Of a stretch of 64,000 bases of DNA, positions 16,069 through 26,800 are shown piece after piece (positions within the stretch are counted from its first letter, which is position 1; the number at the start of each line of letters is the position of its first letter). A model generated the notes under the pieces. That model saw only the letters and a program-made list of their open reading frames with translations. It ran no database searches and was not told the DNA's origin. A program made the position numbers and the translations under genes. The stretch spans positions 1 through 64,000 of the forward strand of contig CALKIV010000080.1 of NCBI GenBank assembly GCA_937995835.1. The letters are read 5' to 3'. This DNA is from an uncultured Dysgonomonas sp. GTDB lineage: Bacteria; Bacteroidota; Bacteroidia; Bacteroidales; Dysgonomonadaceae.

Positions 16069-17508
16069 TTATTCCTCCCAATTATCTGTTCTGAAAGACG
16101 AAACAGGAAGCCCTTCTGTGCTGAACAAATCAGCTTCCACATAGTCCTTAAATGCATAGCGAACAGCCACGGGTTTAGCTACTTTGCTAGAAGTTACTTC
16201 TATCTTACTTCGTTGAATCTTTGCCGTTGCTGGATGAAAAACCTTATCCTCTCCTGCCACTTCAAAGTTTTTGAGTTCTTTACCGAAAGAAGTCAACCAC
16301 ATAGGTGCATTATTGAACGTCAAGATGACTTTAGATCCATCGATTTCCATTTCCTTATAAGTTGGACTTTCGAATGCAAACCCTGTCATACCATAAGTTT
16401 TTCCCAAAGCCAACATAGCCAAACGCTCTCCCCCTATCTGCTTCTGACGAGGATGAATGCAAAGATCCTCCCCTACATCCATCAAAACAGCCATGCCCGA
16501 ATTAGGTATTAAATCCACAGCTTTATATTGTGCTTCGCGCAAGAATGCTGAATTGAATTTTCCACCATGATTCTCTTTCGGAGCGATAGATTCATAGTTA
16601 TAAGGTGCTATTTGACAATAATAGAAAGGGAAATCACCTATGTTCCAATCCTTTCTCCACTCACTTACAAGTTTAGGGAAGAGAGATAGGTATTGATCTG
16701 CTCGCTCGTAATTAGATTCTCCTTGATACCAGATAGCTCCTTTAATCGTATAGCCCAAGATTGGATGAATCATTCCATTGTAAAGCGCTGTTGCTGTTCT
16801 ATTTTTCTCTTTTACATCCTCTTCTTTTGTGGGAATATTTATTTCAGGAAAATCAACTAACATCTCTTTGCTCATCCATGCCTCTGCCCAAGAACCACCC
16901 CAAGATGAGTGTATTAAGCCAACAGGCATATCCAACATTTCTTGCAGCAGACGTGCAAAATAGTAAGCCGTAGCACTGAATTCTTTTACAGTTTCAGGTC
17001 TTGCGGCTTCCCACTGTCCTGTAAAATTTTCCTGTGGTGTCAGTTGCGATGATCTTTTGACAGAGATAAAACGAATCGCATCATTTTTAGATTTCAAGAT
17101 GTCTATATTTCCACCTTCTACGGGCTGATTCTTAAAACCTTTCATCGGCATTTCCATGTTAGATTGTCCAGAACACAACCATACTTCACCAATTAGAATA
17201 TCATTGATTGTCAGTTCATACTTTCCATTTTCAGAAATGGACAAAGAATATTTATCATACCCTCCCATAGGTGTAGATACTTTTAACATCCACTTCCCTG
17301 TCTTAGCATCTGCTATTGCAGTATGCTTCTTCGAGCTCCATGAAGGAGTAACTTCCACACGCTTTCCTTTTTCAGCCCATCCCCAGATATTGACTTCGGT
17401 GTTTTGCTGCAACAACATATTATCGCCAAAGATTGCCGGTAATTTTATCTCTGCCTGAGCTGATGCAACAGCTATTATCAGGCAGATCAATGCTATAAAT
17501 CTTTTCAT
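16069..17508 (-). CDS. Secreted SGNH carbohydrate acetylesterase (sialate O-acetylesterase-like)
   Basis: This 479-residue SGNH-hydrolase-fold esterase belongs to the family named for sialate O-acetylesterase (CE20-like). The serine motif CSGQSNMEMP has its nucleophile at about residue 116, and the later AIWYQGESN block and a C-terminal His-containing segment (CIHPRQKQIGG) fit the family. The start at 17508 is chosen because it gives a clean signal peptide (MKRFIALICLI, cleaved near SAQA). A possible TTG start 18 bp upstream would overlap the GH106 gene and adds nothing. In a pectin locus it most likely removes O-acetyl groups, for example those on RG-II side chain sugars, before glycosidases act. 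The linkage is not visible from sequence. The stop is 6 bp before the DUF3826 gene. Confidence 0.88.
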   Translation of the reverse strand: MKRFIALICLIIAVASAQAEIKLPAIFGDNMLLQQNTEVNIWGWAEKGKRVEVTPSWSSKKHTAIADAKTGKWMLKVSTPMGGYDKYSLSISENGKYELTINDILIGEVWLCSGQSNMEMPMKGFKNQPVEGGNIDILKSKNDAIRFISVKRSSQLTPQENFTGQWEAARPETVKEFSATAYYFARLLQEMLDMPVGLIHSSWGGSWAEAWMSKEMLVDFPEINIPTKEEDVKEKNRTATALYNGMIHPILGYTIKGAIWYQGESNYERADQYLSLFPKLVSEWRKDWNIGDFPFYYCQIAPYNYESIAPKENHGGKFNSAFLREAQYKAVDLIPNSGMAVLMDVGEDLCIHPRQKQIGGERLAMLALGKTYGMTGFAFESPTYKEMEIDGSKVILTFNNAPMWLTSFGKELKNFEVAGEDKVFHPATAKIQRSKIEVTSSKVAKPVAVRYAFKDYVEADLFSTEGLPVSSFRTDNWEE

Positions 17509-17515
17509 ATATAAT

Positions 17516-20500
17516 TTATTTTTCAATTTCCATTTTCACAGAGCCAATGAGTCCACTCTTCACCAAAACCTTATCAGCTAAGCGATAACGAGCATTGGTC
17601 CAAATCTTTTTGCTGTCATCTTTTTCTGCTCCAAAATCCTCGTCTCCCATCACTCTATTAGCCCATGTGTTCACCACAGCTATCTCGATGTCATTTTCTC
17701 CTGACTTTAAAGCTTTTGTCACATCCACTCGATAAGGGTATGTCCATACGATACCACAGTCCACACCATTTACTTTTACTTCAGCAAGATTAGCAACATC
17801 TTCTAGTTGAATAAAATAACGCTCACCTGAAGTTACAGAAGTTTTGAATTCATTTCTATAAATAGCTGTTCCTGAATAATATTTTATACTATCATTTTCA
17901 TGAGTACTCCAATCTGTCAACGTTTCAAATTTCACTGGATTCACAGGGCCTCTCATTTCCTGATCGAAAGTAACAGCCCAAGGGCTGGAAATCTCTATTG
18001 CTTTTGCCACCTTATATTCTTTTGTCGTCCCAGACAATTCCTTCGTTGGCTTTTGCAGTACAATAAAACATGACTCATTTGGATTTAACTCAAGTTTCAT
18101 CTTTGTTCTTCCCTCTGAGATAGTCCAATTGATATCTGTCTTTATTTCACCAGTCACAGGATTCCACAATTCAGGCATACGTCCTTCTACTCTTAATGAA
18201 ATTTCTAGAGAACGGCTTACTTCTTTTTGATTTGCGATGAAATAAATATCAGCATCTACACCCTGACGATGGGCATAAGCTACATCTTTGGCATACTGAC
18301 CATTGTTATCAAGAGCAATAAAATCTCTTTCCAGATCAAACTCCTTTAGTGTCTCTTGAGTGTAAGGCAACTTCACAAAGTTTGTTGTCCCCCACTCTAC
18401 GATTTTCCCTTCTTCTGTAAAGTCTAATGTTTCTATTGGCTGATCGCCCATCATGATAGTAGCGCCCTGTGCTGAAAGGTCTTTCAACTTTTGTGCCACC
18501 TCTTTTGACATGCGCATCTCTGGCTGCATACGGTGCACACCAGGAATTACAAGCACTTTATATTTCATGCCACCAGGCATCACCACATAACCATTTTCGA
18601 CAGTCATATGATTCAACAACACATCAGGATTGAAGCTATCATAGTGATACCCTCTCAAGGCATTTACCCAATCTTCTGAATTTGAAACATTAGCAGAATG
18701 CGTTACTCCTACTGGTTTCACTTTTGTCGGTTCGCCTACATTTGCCAATCGGGCTTGTTCTTCTTTCACTTTTTCGTCACCAAACAGACCAGGCAAAAAT
18801 GGCACCAAACGATCGGGAAGTAAGGCACGACGTGGATATTCTTCTCCCATGAAAACAGCAATATCAACAACAGGTTTCCCGTATTGCAACAAGGCTTGAC
18901 AGCGTTCTGCATACTTTATCCATGCTTGTCCCATCTCCCACCATGTTTGGTCGCGTTGAAACAACATTCCAATTCCATCAAGTGTCATTCCTGGTTTACG
19001 ATCCAACCACGGATTAAGCACATAAACATGATAAGCTAGTTTATTTATACCCAATGCATAATGTCTGTCTTGCATGGTTTTCAACATGGCAGGATGCTCA
19101 GTAAATGTCAATCGCAATTGTGTAAATGCTTCTGCTTGAATAATGTTTTTACCATAGATATGACCTCCAGAAATAGCATCTAACACGTCATTCGGTTTAT
19201 CATGTGTTGGGCTCTCTAACCAAAACTCATTCATCGGAAGATCTATATGTTTGTAATGCATCACACCATCGCTAACTCCAATAGGGGCAACAGTTTCGGC
19301 ACTGAACTCACAACCTTTGGCATGTGCTTCATCTTTCAAAATTCCATAGAAGTTATCAACAATCAAGTCTGCAATCGTTTTACGAACATCATACAGAATA
19401 CGTTCTGTTTTTTCGGCACTTTCTACAGGAATACCCGCCATTACTGGCAAATAATCATAAATATCATATCCTCTACGTTTCTTAAACTCTTCACGGAAAA
19501 CAGGCGACCAATTTTGGCTTCCACACTCCCAGCTATCCATGTGGAAAAGTTTCAACACACGAGAGGCTAAATCTTCTCCTGCCACTTCGTAAGCTTTTCC
19601 AAACCACGAGTTAAACTGCAAGCGAATGGCTTCTGGATTGAATTTATCACACTCAAGTCCTGCACCTTTTCCTCCTGTGGAGTTTGTATATCCTGTTGAT
19701 GTATGCCCCATACGCAAAATCGTCCAATTGCCTTTGGGAGCTTTCCATTTCAATTTGCCGTCAGCTCCTAGATATTTTGTAACATCTATCATGTCTGACT
19801 TCTTAACACAAAATTCATCAGGTATTTGAGTCTCGTCTGTACGTGGACTCACTCGCCAGATGGAACCATTCTTCCCCTCATATTGGTGAATACGAGCTTC
19901 TGATGACAAATAAATACCTTTTATCTTCAGCGATTGTTTCCACTTGGCAGCATCCAAATCTTCTGCACCCGGCTCTGTTCCTGATTTATCATAAGCAAAA
20001 CGGAAGTAGCGAGCAGTGGTCGGAGGTATGGCATGCGTCATTTCATAATCGTAATTTTGCCACCCCTGACGAGGAGGTTCAAGTTTTACGATTTCCTTGA
20101 AATTTACTCCATCATCACTAGCCAAAACGGTAAAACGTTGCGCCTGAAAGCTATTTCCAGCAGGCTCAACCTCAATGGTACGACAAGTGAAAGGGTGATC
20201 AAATTCGTATTGGATCCAACAAGGGTCTACACTTCTGAATGTGCTATCAGTATTGCGATTAGACAAAAACTGAAAATCAACATCCTTTACATCTGTTGTT
20301 ATTTTTGGTTTCACTGTCTGAGTTGTGACACCTTCTCCATCGGGAGTAGGGAAAGCATAAATTGCTATATCTTTGTAATAATCTTTATAGCTTTCGGGGC
20401 GAGGCAAAGTGTCATTGAAAAGTTTGCCTCCTTTGATATTTTGTTGCGACCAAACCACTTTTTGCATAGATAGTTCGGGTGTAATCCAAGGACCTCCAGC

Positions 20501-20860
20501 TAGAGCAAAGCCATCACAAACGTGGAAGCCAATCTTCAAGCCTAAGCGATCTGCTTCGTTGAAAGCAAAATCAACCATCTCCCACCAAAGTGGACTTAAT
20601 TGCTCCACGATGGGTACAATGAATGGCTTTTCAGGCACTCCTCTGATTGGCATTAGGTAAGCACCACCTAGACCATTCTTTTTCATTGCTTCCAAATCGG
20701 CTGTGATGCCCACTTTGGTTATTCCTCCATGCATCCAATACCATATTGCCCATGGTTTAGAATCATATGTCGGTGAAGTCCATCGTTGCTTCAGATCTTG
20801 AGAGAACACACTCTGAAGAGAAAAAAGCAAGAGGGCTAAAAATATTAATCTTTTTTTCAT
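17516..20860 (-). CDS. GH106 alpha-L-rhamnosidase
   Basis: This 1114-residue secreted enzyme (signal peptide to about residue 20, FSQD) has the hallmarks of family GH106. The N-terminal WAIWYWMHGG and ADLEAMKKNGLGGAYL begin the TIM barrel, followed by the WWEMVDFAF and GFHVCDGFALAGGPW blocks and a long central region with HMDSWECGSQNW and EFWLESPTHDKPND. A galactose-binding-like beta-sandwich lies at the C-terminus (about residues 960-1110; LEDVANLAEVKVNG, VWTYPYRVDVT). GH106 inverts alpha-L-rhamnosyl linkages, and a member is part of the RG-II apparatus of Bacteroides. It acts in the periplasm or at the surface. A structured 114-bp spacer separates it from the preceding GH2 gene, which may tune its expression. 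Rhamnosidase activity is confident by family. Which of the RG-II rhamnosyl linkages it cuts is unknown. Confidence 0.92.
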   Translation of the reverse strand: MKKRLIFLALLLFSLQSVFSQDLKQRWTSPTYDSKPWAIWYWMHGGITKVGITADLEAMKKNGLGGAYLMPIRGVPEKPFIVPIVEQLSPLWWEMVDFAFNEADRLGLKIGFHVCDGFALAGGPWITPELSMQKVVWSQQNIKGGKLFNDTLPRPESYKDYYKDIAIYAFPTPDGEGVTTQTVKPKITTDVKDVDFQFLSNRNTDSTFRSVDPCWIQYEFDHPFTCRTIEVEPAGNSFQAQRFTVLASDDGVNFKEIVKLEPPRQGWQNYDYEMTHAIPPTTARYFRFAYDKSGTEPGAEDLDAAKWKQSLKIKGIYLSSEARIHQYEGKNGSIWRVSPRTDETQIPDEFCVKKSDMIDVTKYLGADGKLKWKAPKGNWTILRMGHTSTGYTNSTGGKGAGLECDKFNPEAIRLQFNSWFGKAYEVAGEDLASRVLKLFHMDSWECGSQNWSPVFREEFKKRRGYDIYDYLPVMAGIPVESAEKTERILYDVRKTIADLIVDNFYGILKDEAHAKGCEFSAETVAPIGVSDGVMHYKHIDLPMNEFWLESPTHDKPNDVLDAISGGHIYGKNIIQAEAFTQLRLTFTEHPAMLKTMQDRHYALGINKLAYHVYVLNPWLDRKPGMTLDGIGMLFQRDQTWWEMGQAWIKYAERCQALLQYGKPVVDIAVFMGEEYPRRALLPDRLVPFLPGLFGDEKVKEEQARLANVGEPTKVKPVGVTHSANVSNSEDWVNALRGYHYDSFNPDVLLNHMTVENGYVVMPGGMKYKVLVIPGVHRMQPEMRMSKEVAQKLKDLSAQGATIMMGDQPIETLDFTEEGKIVEWGTTNFVKLPYTQETLKEFDLERDFIALDNNGQYAKDVAYAHRQGVDADIYFIANQKEVSRSLEISLRVEGRMPELWNPVTGEIKTDINWTISEGRTKMKLELNPNESCFIVLQKPTKELSGTTKEYKVAKAIEISSPWAVTFDQEMRGPVNPVKFETLTDWSTHENDSIKYYSGTAIYRNEFKTSVTSGERYFIQLEDVANLAEVKVNGVDCGIVWTYPYRVDVTKALKSGENDIEIAVVNTWANRVMGDEDFGAEKDDSKKIWTNARYRLADKVLVKSGLIGSVKMEIEK

Positions 20861-20884
20861 TCTGAATAGATATTATCTAAAAGT

Positions 20885-20932
20885 TCTTTGTCATGTCAAG
20901 ATAAGGAATTCCTTAGTTCGACATGACAAAGA
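20885..20932 (-). promoter_or_regulatory. Long hairpin in the spacer between GH2 and GH106 genes
   Basis: A 13-bp perfect stem (20885-20897 with 20920-20932) encloses a loop that itself contains the 14-bp palindrome TAAGGAATTCCTTA. On the minus-strand transcript it is followed by a short U-rich stretch (AACUUUUAG), too weak for a strong terminator. It could be an attenuator or an RNA processing site that changes the ratio of upstream to downstream enzymes. Confidence 0.6.
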
Positions 20933-20974
20933 GTTAAAAACATAAGCGTTTTATATAGTAACTTTTTTACAAAC

Positions 20975-23839
20975 TTATTTTGCTTCAAAAGTTAAGTAAA
21001 TACTTCCTTCTTGTAAGCCTGTTACCCACTGAGCCTGAGATGATGGACCTACTAGGTCTGTTGAGTTAACTTTGTTTCTTACTGCTGGAATTACTTTCAA
21101 GACAGAAATACCACTGTTTGGTATAGTGTAAAGCAGCACATCGCGTCCATCTCTTGGTGAATAAACACCTAGGTAGCTGTCTTCTACAGTGTTTCCGATA
21201 TTGATTACACCCTCTTGTGTAGTCAAAGAAGCCCACTTCCAGTTGCTAAAGTATCCTTTGAACTCAGGGTAAAGGAATGACTCACCAGGGATTGGGTCAT
21301 TGTAATCATTCTCCCAAACACCCAGTTGAGTACCATGGAGACGATTTTGCCAAACACGGTAAGGCCCATTTCCTAACCATTTTTTAGATACCACTTTATC
21401 TTCTGGATAGTCGAACATAACACCCATAAGCTCTACTGTACCTTCATATTGATAGCTATAATCTAATCTGATAGTGCCATCCGATTTGATCATCCAACGA
21501 GCTTGACGCATATTACCAAAATAGTCTGAAACTACCTCGATGCTATCGCCCATCACTTTGAAATTGAAATCGGTCAAACGATCGCTTCCTGAAATATCTT
21601 CATAGATGCGCTCTTTGCTTCTTGCCGCATCATCATCATGATTGTAGTATACATCTTTTGATCTATCGCCACGACGAGCTGCAATAAAACGTGGTCCATT
21701 GCCAAACGAAATGGTTTTATTATTTTTCTTCACAGAGGTCAGATATCCAGTTTTCTTAGCAAATGTAAGTACTGTATTCCCTGCTGTAACTTGCAAATTT
21801 TCTCCTTCTTCTTTCGCAGAAATAGAAGTATTTGTTTTTGCCTGATTAAAGAACTCAGTTGGTTGCTTCCAAGTCCAATCCCATGTCCAAAGTTCCTCGC
21901 CTTTTGGTCCATAAGCTGACAGATACAATGCATTAGCATTTTTCCAGTCACTTGGCAAGTTAACTTTAAGTTCGCCAGCAGCATGAGGTGCAAGATCGAA
22001 ACCTTTGATCTCACCAGTTTTCACTACTGATGTTTTATCTTCTTTCAAGTTTTTAAGTGTCCAAACAAAACGACAGTCTTTTAGATTCGTAAAATCATAT
22101 CTATTTTCGATGGTAAATGATCCGTTGAAATCTTCGGCTAGTTTTGTATTCATCACTTGCACAGGCGACCACACTTGTTTCACAGTATAGAAGCTTCCTT
22201 CACGTTCGTGATGAGGGCCTACAATACCGTCTGCACCGTAGTTGCCTACGTTATCAATTTTTCCATTTTGATCCGTACGCACAACTCCTTCATCTGCAAA
22301 CATCCAGATGAAACCACCAGCACAACGGGGGTGCTTACGCATCATTTCCCAGTAATCCCAAAGTCCTGCTCCAGCTCCACCATCATACAATGCATGTAGG
22401 AACTCGGTTGGCATAAAGATTTCTGGTTGACGCATATATTCTTGGCTTTCTCCATACGAACGATAGTGCATTGTTTCAAAGCCTCCAAAGTTCTTTTGTG
22501 GATGAAGCACTGGACGTTTTTGAGGATCAAGTGCATAAAACTCTTTTACAAGTTCATGATTGTGACCTCCTTCGTTTCCGTTTGCCCACCAAATGATAGA
22601 CGCATGATTTTGGTCACGGGTCACCATCTCGTGCACAAGCTTTGTACCTACTGTGGTGTCATATTTTCCATGCCATCCTCCTAATTCGTTCATTACATAT
22701 AGACCTAACTCATCGCAAGCTTCCAAAAATGCAGGATCTGGTGGATAGTGAGACATACGAACAGCATTCATATTCATCTCTTTGATCAACTTCACATCAT
22801 CAAAATTGGCTTGACGGCTCAGTGTACGCCCTGTTTCTGGACGAAAACTGTGACGGTTAACTCCACGGAAGTTTACTTTTTGTCCATTGATATAAACTCC
22901 ATCACTTTCTTTCACTTCGATAGTGCGGAAACCAATGCGTTCTTTCACTTTGTGCAACACTTTACCATCTTGTACCAATGAGAAGGTTGCATAATATAAA
23001 TTAGGAGTTTCTGCTGTCCAATTCTTAACATTATCGAACTTCTTCTCTAAAACTACTTTATCTGATCCTGCCTGAAGAACTTTTTCTACAGACGTTCCTA
23101 TCTTTTTTCCATTTAGATCAGTCAACTCGGCAACCACTTTTGTATTGTCTCCGATTGATGAACCTAAGAAAACATCAGCATAAAAGTCACCATCAGCACG
23201 TGCATTAATAGCCAAGCGATCTATATTTTGAGCCGGCAATGCTTCAATAAATACAGGACGGAAGATACCTCCAAAGTTCCAATAGTCAGCACGTCTTTCT
23301 GCCAAGTTTACGCTTGGATTTTCAGATTCTTTGCTCACGGTTACTTCCAGCACATTCTCTTTTTCTCCGAAGAAGATACGATCAGTAAAGTCACCCTTGA
23401 AGCGATAGAAAGCTCCTTGGTGCAATTTGATTCCACGACGATCATTTATGTTCACTGTACAGTCAGTCATCACCCCATCGAAAACGATGCGAATGATACG
23501 ACCTTCCCATTCTTTCGGCAGTTTAAATTTATATTTATACTTTCCTTGTTCTTTGGCAATCCCCGGAGGGTTAGCTTTTCCGTAAAAAGGCATTCCATAC
23601 TGATACGTTCCAAAGCCTTGAAGTTCCCAACATGAAGGCACAGGAATAGTAGTCCATTCGCCACTTTTGCGACCATCGGTAACCATAAACTCCCAGTCAA
23701 CAGCATCATCGTAGCCTGTTCCTGAAAGATACTGTATGCCTGTTTCGACATCACTTGCTACCGTATTTTTTTGAGCTAAAACGTTTTGAGATACTAAAAC
23801 GCTTATCGTCAATAAAAAATAAAATATTTTCTTTCTCAT
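20975..23839 (-). CDS. GH2 beta-galactosidase-like glycosidase
   Basis: This 954-residue secreted GH2 enzyme has a signal peptide to about residue 22 (VLAQ). The domain order is a sugar-binding jelly roll (about 60-215; VPSCWELQGFGTYQYG), an immunoglobulin-like domain (to about 310), the TIM barrel (about 315-600) and C-terminal domains ending in a beta-galactosidase small-chain-like supersandwich. The predicted acid/base is Glu423 in NGNEGG and the nucleophile Glu479 in PTEFLHA. The pattern FRGVNRHSFRPETGR is typical. It lies 23 bp downstream of another GH2 gene and is followed by the hairpin spacer before GH106. GH2 enzymes in RG-II loci include beta-galactosidase, beta-glucuronidase and alpha-L-arabinopyranosidase, so the exact substrate is open. 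Confidence 0.9.
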   Translation of the reverse strand: MRKKIFYFLLTISVLVSQNVLAQKNTVASDVETGIQYLSGTGYDDAVDWEFMVTDGRKSGEWTTIPVPSCWELQGFGTYQYGMPFYGKANPPGIAKEQGKYKYKFKLPKEWEGRIIRIVFDGVMTDCTVNINDRRGIKLHQGAFYRFKGDFTDRIFFGEKENVLEVTVSKESENPSVNLAERRADYWNFGGIFRPVFIEALPAQNIDRLAINARADGDFYADVFLGSSIGDNTKVVAELTDLNGKKIGTSVEKVLQAGSDKVVLEKKFDNVKNWTAETPNLYYATFSLVQDGKVLHKVKERIGFRTIEVKESDGVYINGQKVNFRGVNRHSFRPETGRTLSRQANFDDVKLIKEMNMNAVRMSHYPPDPAFLEACDELGLYVMNELGGWHGKYDTTVGTKLVHEMVTRDQNHASIIWWANGNEGGHNHELVKEFYALDPQKRPVLHPQKNFGGFETMHYRSYGESQEYMRQPEIFMPTEFLHALYDGGAGAGLWDYWEMMRKHPRCAGGFIWMFADEGVVRTDQNGKIDNVGNYGADGIVGPHHEREGSFYTVKQVWSPVQVMNTKLAEDFNGSFTIENRYDFTNLKDCRFVWTLKNLKEDKTSVVKTGEIKGFDLAPHAAGELKVNLPSDWKNANALYLSAYGPKGEELWTWDWTWKQPTEFFNQAKTNTSISAKEEGENLQVTAGNTVLTFAKKTGYLTSVKKNNKTISFGNGPRFIAARRGDRSKDVYYNHDDDAARSKERIYEDISGSDRLTDFNFKVMGDSIEVVSDYFGNMRQARWMIKSDGTIRLDYSYQYEGTVELMGVMFDYPEDKVVSKKWLGNGPYRVWQNRLHGTQLGVWENDYNDPIPGESFLYPEFKGYFSNWKWASLTTQEGVINIGNTVEDSYLGVYSPRDGRDVLLYTIPNSGISVLKVIPAVRNKVNSTDLVGPSSQAQWVTGLQEGSIYLTFEAK

Positions 23840-23862
23840 TTTTTGGTAAATATTTCTTTATG

Positions 23863-26800
23863 TTATAATGATTCTATTCTGAAGTTCAGGGTGTAAGGAC
23901 GTTTCTCAATCGAATATTTTTTCAAAACTCCTGGTCCACAACTGCTGTTACCTAATCCAAGCATGATAGCATCTAAGGATAGCACCACTTCTTTTCTTGG
24001 TTTCAATAGATAAGCGTGAGTAGCTACATCCAGATCGTTGGCTGTGAAATGCAACGCTGAACCTGACATCTTTTCGGATGTACAAGTGAAACGTAAGCCC
24101 TTGCCTGCCTTATCTGAGAGTTGTATCCATTGAACATTTTCCTTGTTTCCAGTCTCTTGAGGTACAGGATAAGGGAAATATTGCTCTGTTACAGTGGATT
24201 TATATACGCCTACTGGACTATTCGTCTTGCGATCTGAATAGTTTTCGAAAGGACCATGACCATGCCACTTGATGTTCTCTAGCTCTTGGCTCAAAGACAT
24301 CACAACCCCTAGGCGAGGAAGCTCTGGCAATTCACCCGAAGGGGTAAATGTATTTGCTACATCGATACTTCCATCTCCATTGATGGTGTAAACAACCTCA
24401 TGGATAAATTTGCCATTTTTAGCATGGCTCTCTGCCACTGCCTTGATCACAATTTTGTCTTTTGTTTCTTCTAAAACATCAGCAGATACAAGTTTTCTCT
24501 TTAAGCTGTCTAGTCCTTGCAATCTCCAATCCTTAGCCAACCAGTTGCCGAAGCCCTTGTCGTTATCTACAGGAGCACGATAGCCTTGGAATATTGGGGA
24601 AGCTACAAGCATCTCTCTGTTTCCGTATTTCAGAGAAGAGAGTGTTCCTTCTTGCAAATCAAAGATAGCTGAGAAGGTCTTTCCTTTCACCTCAATTTGA
24701 TTTGCTGACTTTATCACTTCTTTCAGTGCAATGCTCTTATTATTTTCAGCTTTCGTTTGCTTTAATCCTAAGTCAAACTGCTCAAAACCTATCTCGTAAC
24801 CTTTACCAGCCCAAGATTCATTCTCTTTCAGATGAAAACTGATTCGTAGTGAATAATCTACATTAGGTTTTACATTTATCTTTTTCCAAGGCACGTTGAA
24901 GCTTCCAACCTTACTCGGCTGTACATCTACATTGGTCAATATGCCTTGTTGAAGTGTATCACCATTAGCAATGATCTTCCAACGAGTTTCATATTCCTTC
25001 AAGTTGGTGAAATGATTTCTATTGGTAACTTCTATTTCTTGTTTATCAACATTCTTCAACTCAATTTTCATTGGTTGGTAAACTTTCTTTACCTCGAAAT
25101 ATTTAGGAGTAGTTTCTCTTTCGCCAGTCACAATACCGTTGAAACAGAAAGCTTTCAGGTTAGGTTTGTCTCCAAAGTCTCCACCATAAGCCATAAAACG
25201 AACTCCATCTTCATTGGTTTTATATAATCCTTGATCTGACCAATCCCAGATGAAACCTCCCAACATACGTTTGTGAGAATATATTTCGTCCCAATATTCT
25301 TTAAAGTTTCCTAATGCGTTCCCCATGGAGTGTGCATATTCACTGGTCAGAACAGGACGATTATCTACCGGATTTTGCGCAATGCTCAACAGTCTTTCCC
25401 AACGCGCATTTTCGGCACGTTCTTTATCTTCTCCTTCTGCTATATTTGGGTTCAAATATTCATCCTGAACACGTGGGTAAAAACGGCTGATGATGTCAAC
25501 AGTCATTGGATCTGTTGGTGTGTCTTGTGCTCCTTCATAATGAATGAAACGTGTAGGATCATAATCTTTGATCCAAGCAGAAATAGCTGCAAAGTTAGGT
25601 CCATAGCCAGCTTCGTTGCCCATAGACCAGCTGATAATGGAAGGGTGATTCTTGTCTCTTTCCACCATTCGCACAGCTCTATCCATAAAAGCTGCGTGCC
25701 AAGAAGGATCGCTTGCAAGTTTTCCTCTCAATCCATGCTCTTCGATATCAGCTTCGTCCATCACGTACAAACCGTATTCGTCACACAGCTCATACCACAA
25801 TGGCAAGTTAGGATAATGGGCAGTGCGCACGGCATTGACATTGCCTTGCTTCATCAGCATTATGTCTTGAATCATGCGCTCGCGAGAAGCCATGCGCCCT
25901 TTTGCTGGATCATGTTCGTGACGGTTCACTCCTCTTAGTCTCACAGGATCGCCATTGATTAACAATTGCCCCTCTTTGATTTCCACACTGCGGAAACCTA
26001 CTCGGCACGATACTGATTCTATTGTTTGTTTTTTATCATCCACCAGATTCAACACCAATGTGTATAAATTGGGACTTTCAGCTGTCCATTTCAGTGGATT
26101 TTCTATTTTCGTTTCCAACCATGCAAACTTTGCTCGTCCACGTTGTGGCGTTCTATCATTTAGCACAGCTGCTTTGTTGTCAGCGTTCAATACAGGTAGG
26201 GCATCTTGCGTCAGAGCAGTATTGAGCACAGGATTTCCTTGTGCATCATAAAGTTGTGCCTCAATGTTCCATCCTTCAAGTTTATTACCATCATACGATT
26301 TCAACTCTGGCTTTATCTGAAGGCTAGCATCTTTGTAGTCCTTATCTAAAATTGTTCTAACAGCAAAATCTGTGATTCGATTAGAGGCAGTGGAATACAA
26401 AAACACTTCACGATGAATGCCACTGGTCCGCCACATATCTTGATCTTCGAGATAGCTGCCATCGCTCCAGCGATATACTTCTACAGCCAATTGGTTTACT
26501 CCTGAATGCACATAATCTGTGATGTCGAATTCTGAAGGCTCCATACTCCCTTGGCTATATCCCACTTTCTCGCCATTGACCCAGACATAAAATGCACTTT
26601 GCACTCCTGCGAAATGAATAAATGTACGTCTGTTTTGCCAACCTGTCGGCAAGGTGAATGAATGACGATAAGAGCCTACTGGATTACGCTCTTTGTAGGC
26701 TGTATAGTCTTCCTTTGGCGTTCCCATAACTCGTGGAGGATCTATTTTGAAAGGGTAACCAGCACTAACATAGATTGGTGTTCCATATCCTTGCATCTCC

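Noticed and set aside
17509..17526. TTG start giving an 18-bp longer acetylesterase
   Set aside because: It would overlap the GH106 stop, and the ATG at 17508 gives a standard signal peptide.
25330..25938. 202-codon plus-strand frame opposite the LacZ-type GH2 gene
   Set aside because: It is antisense to conserved catalytic GH2 sequence and has no signal peptide or recognised fold.
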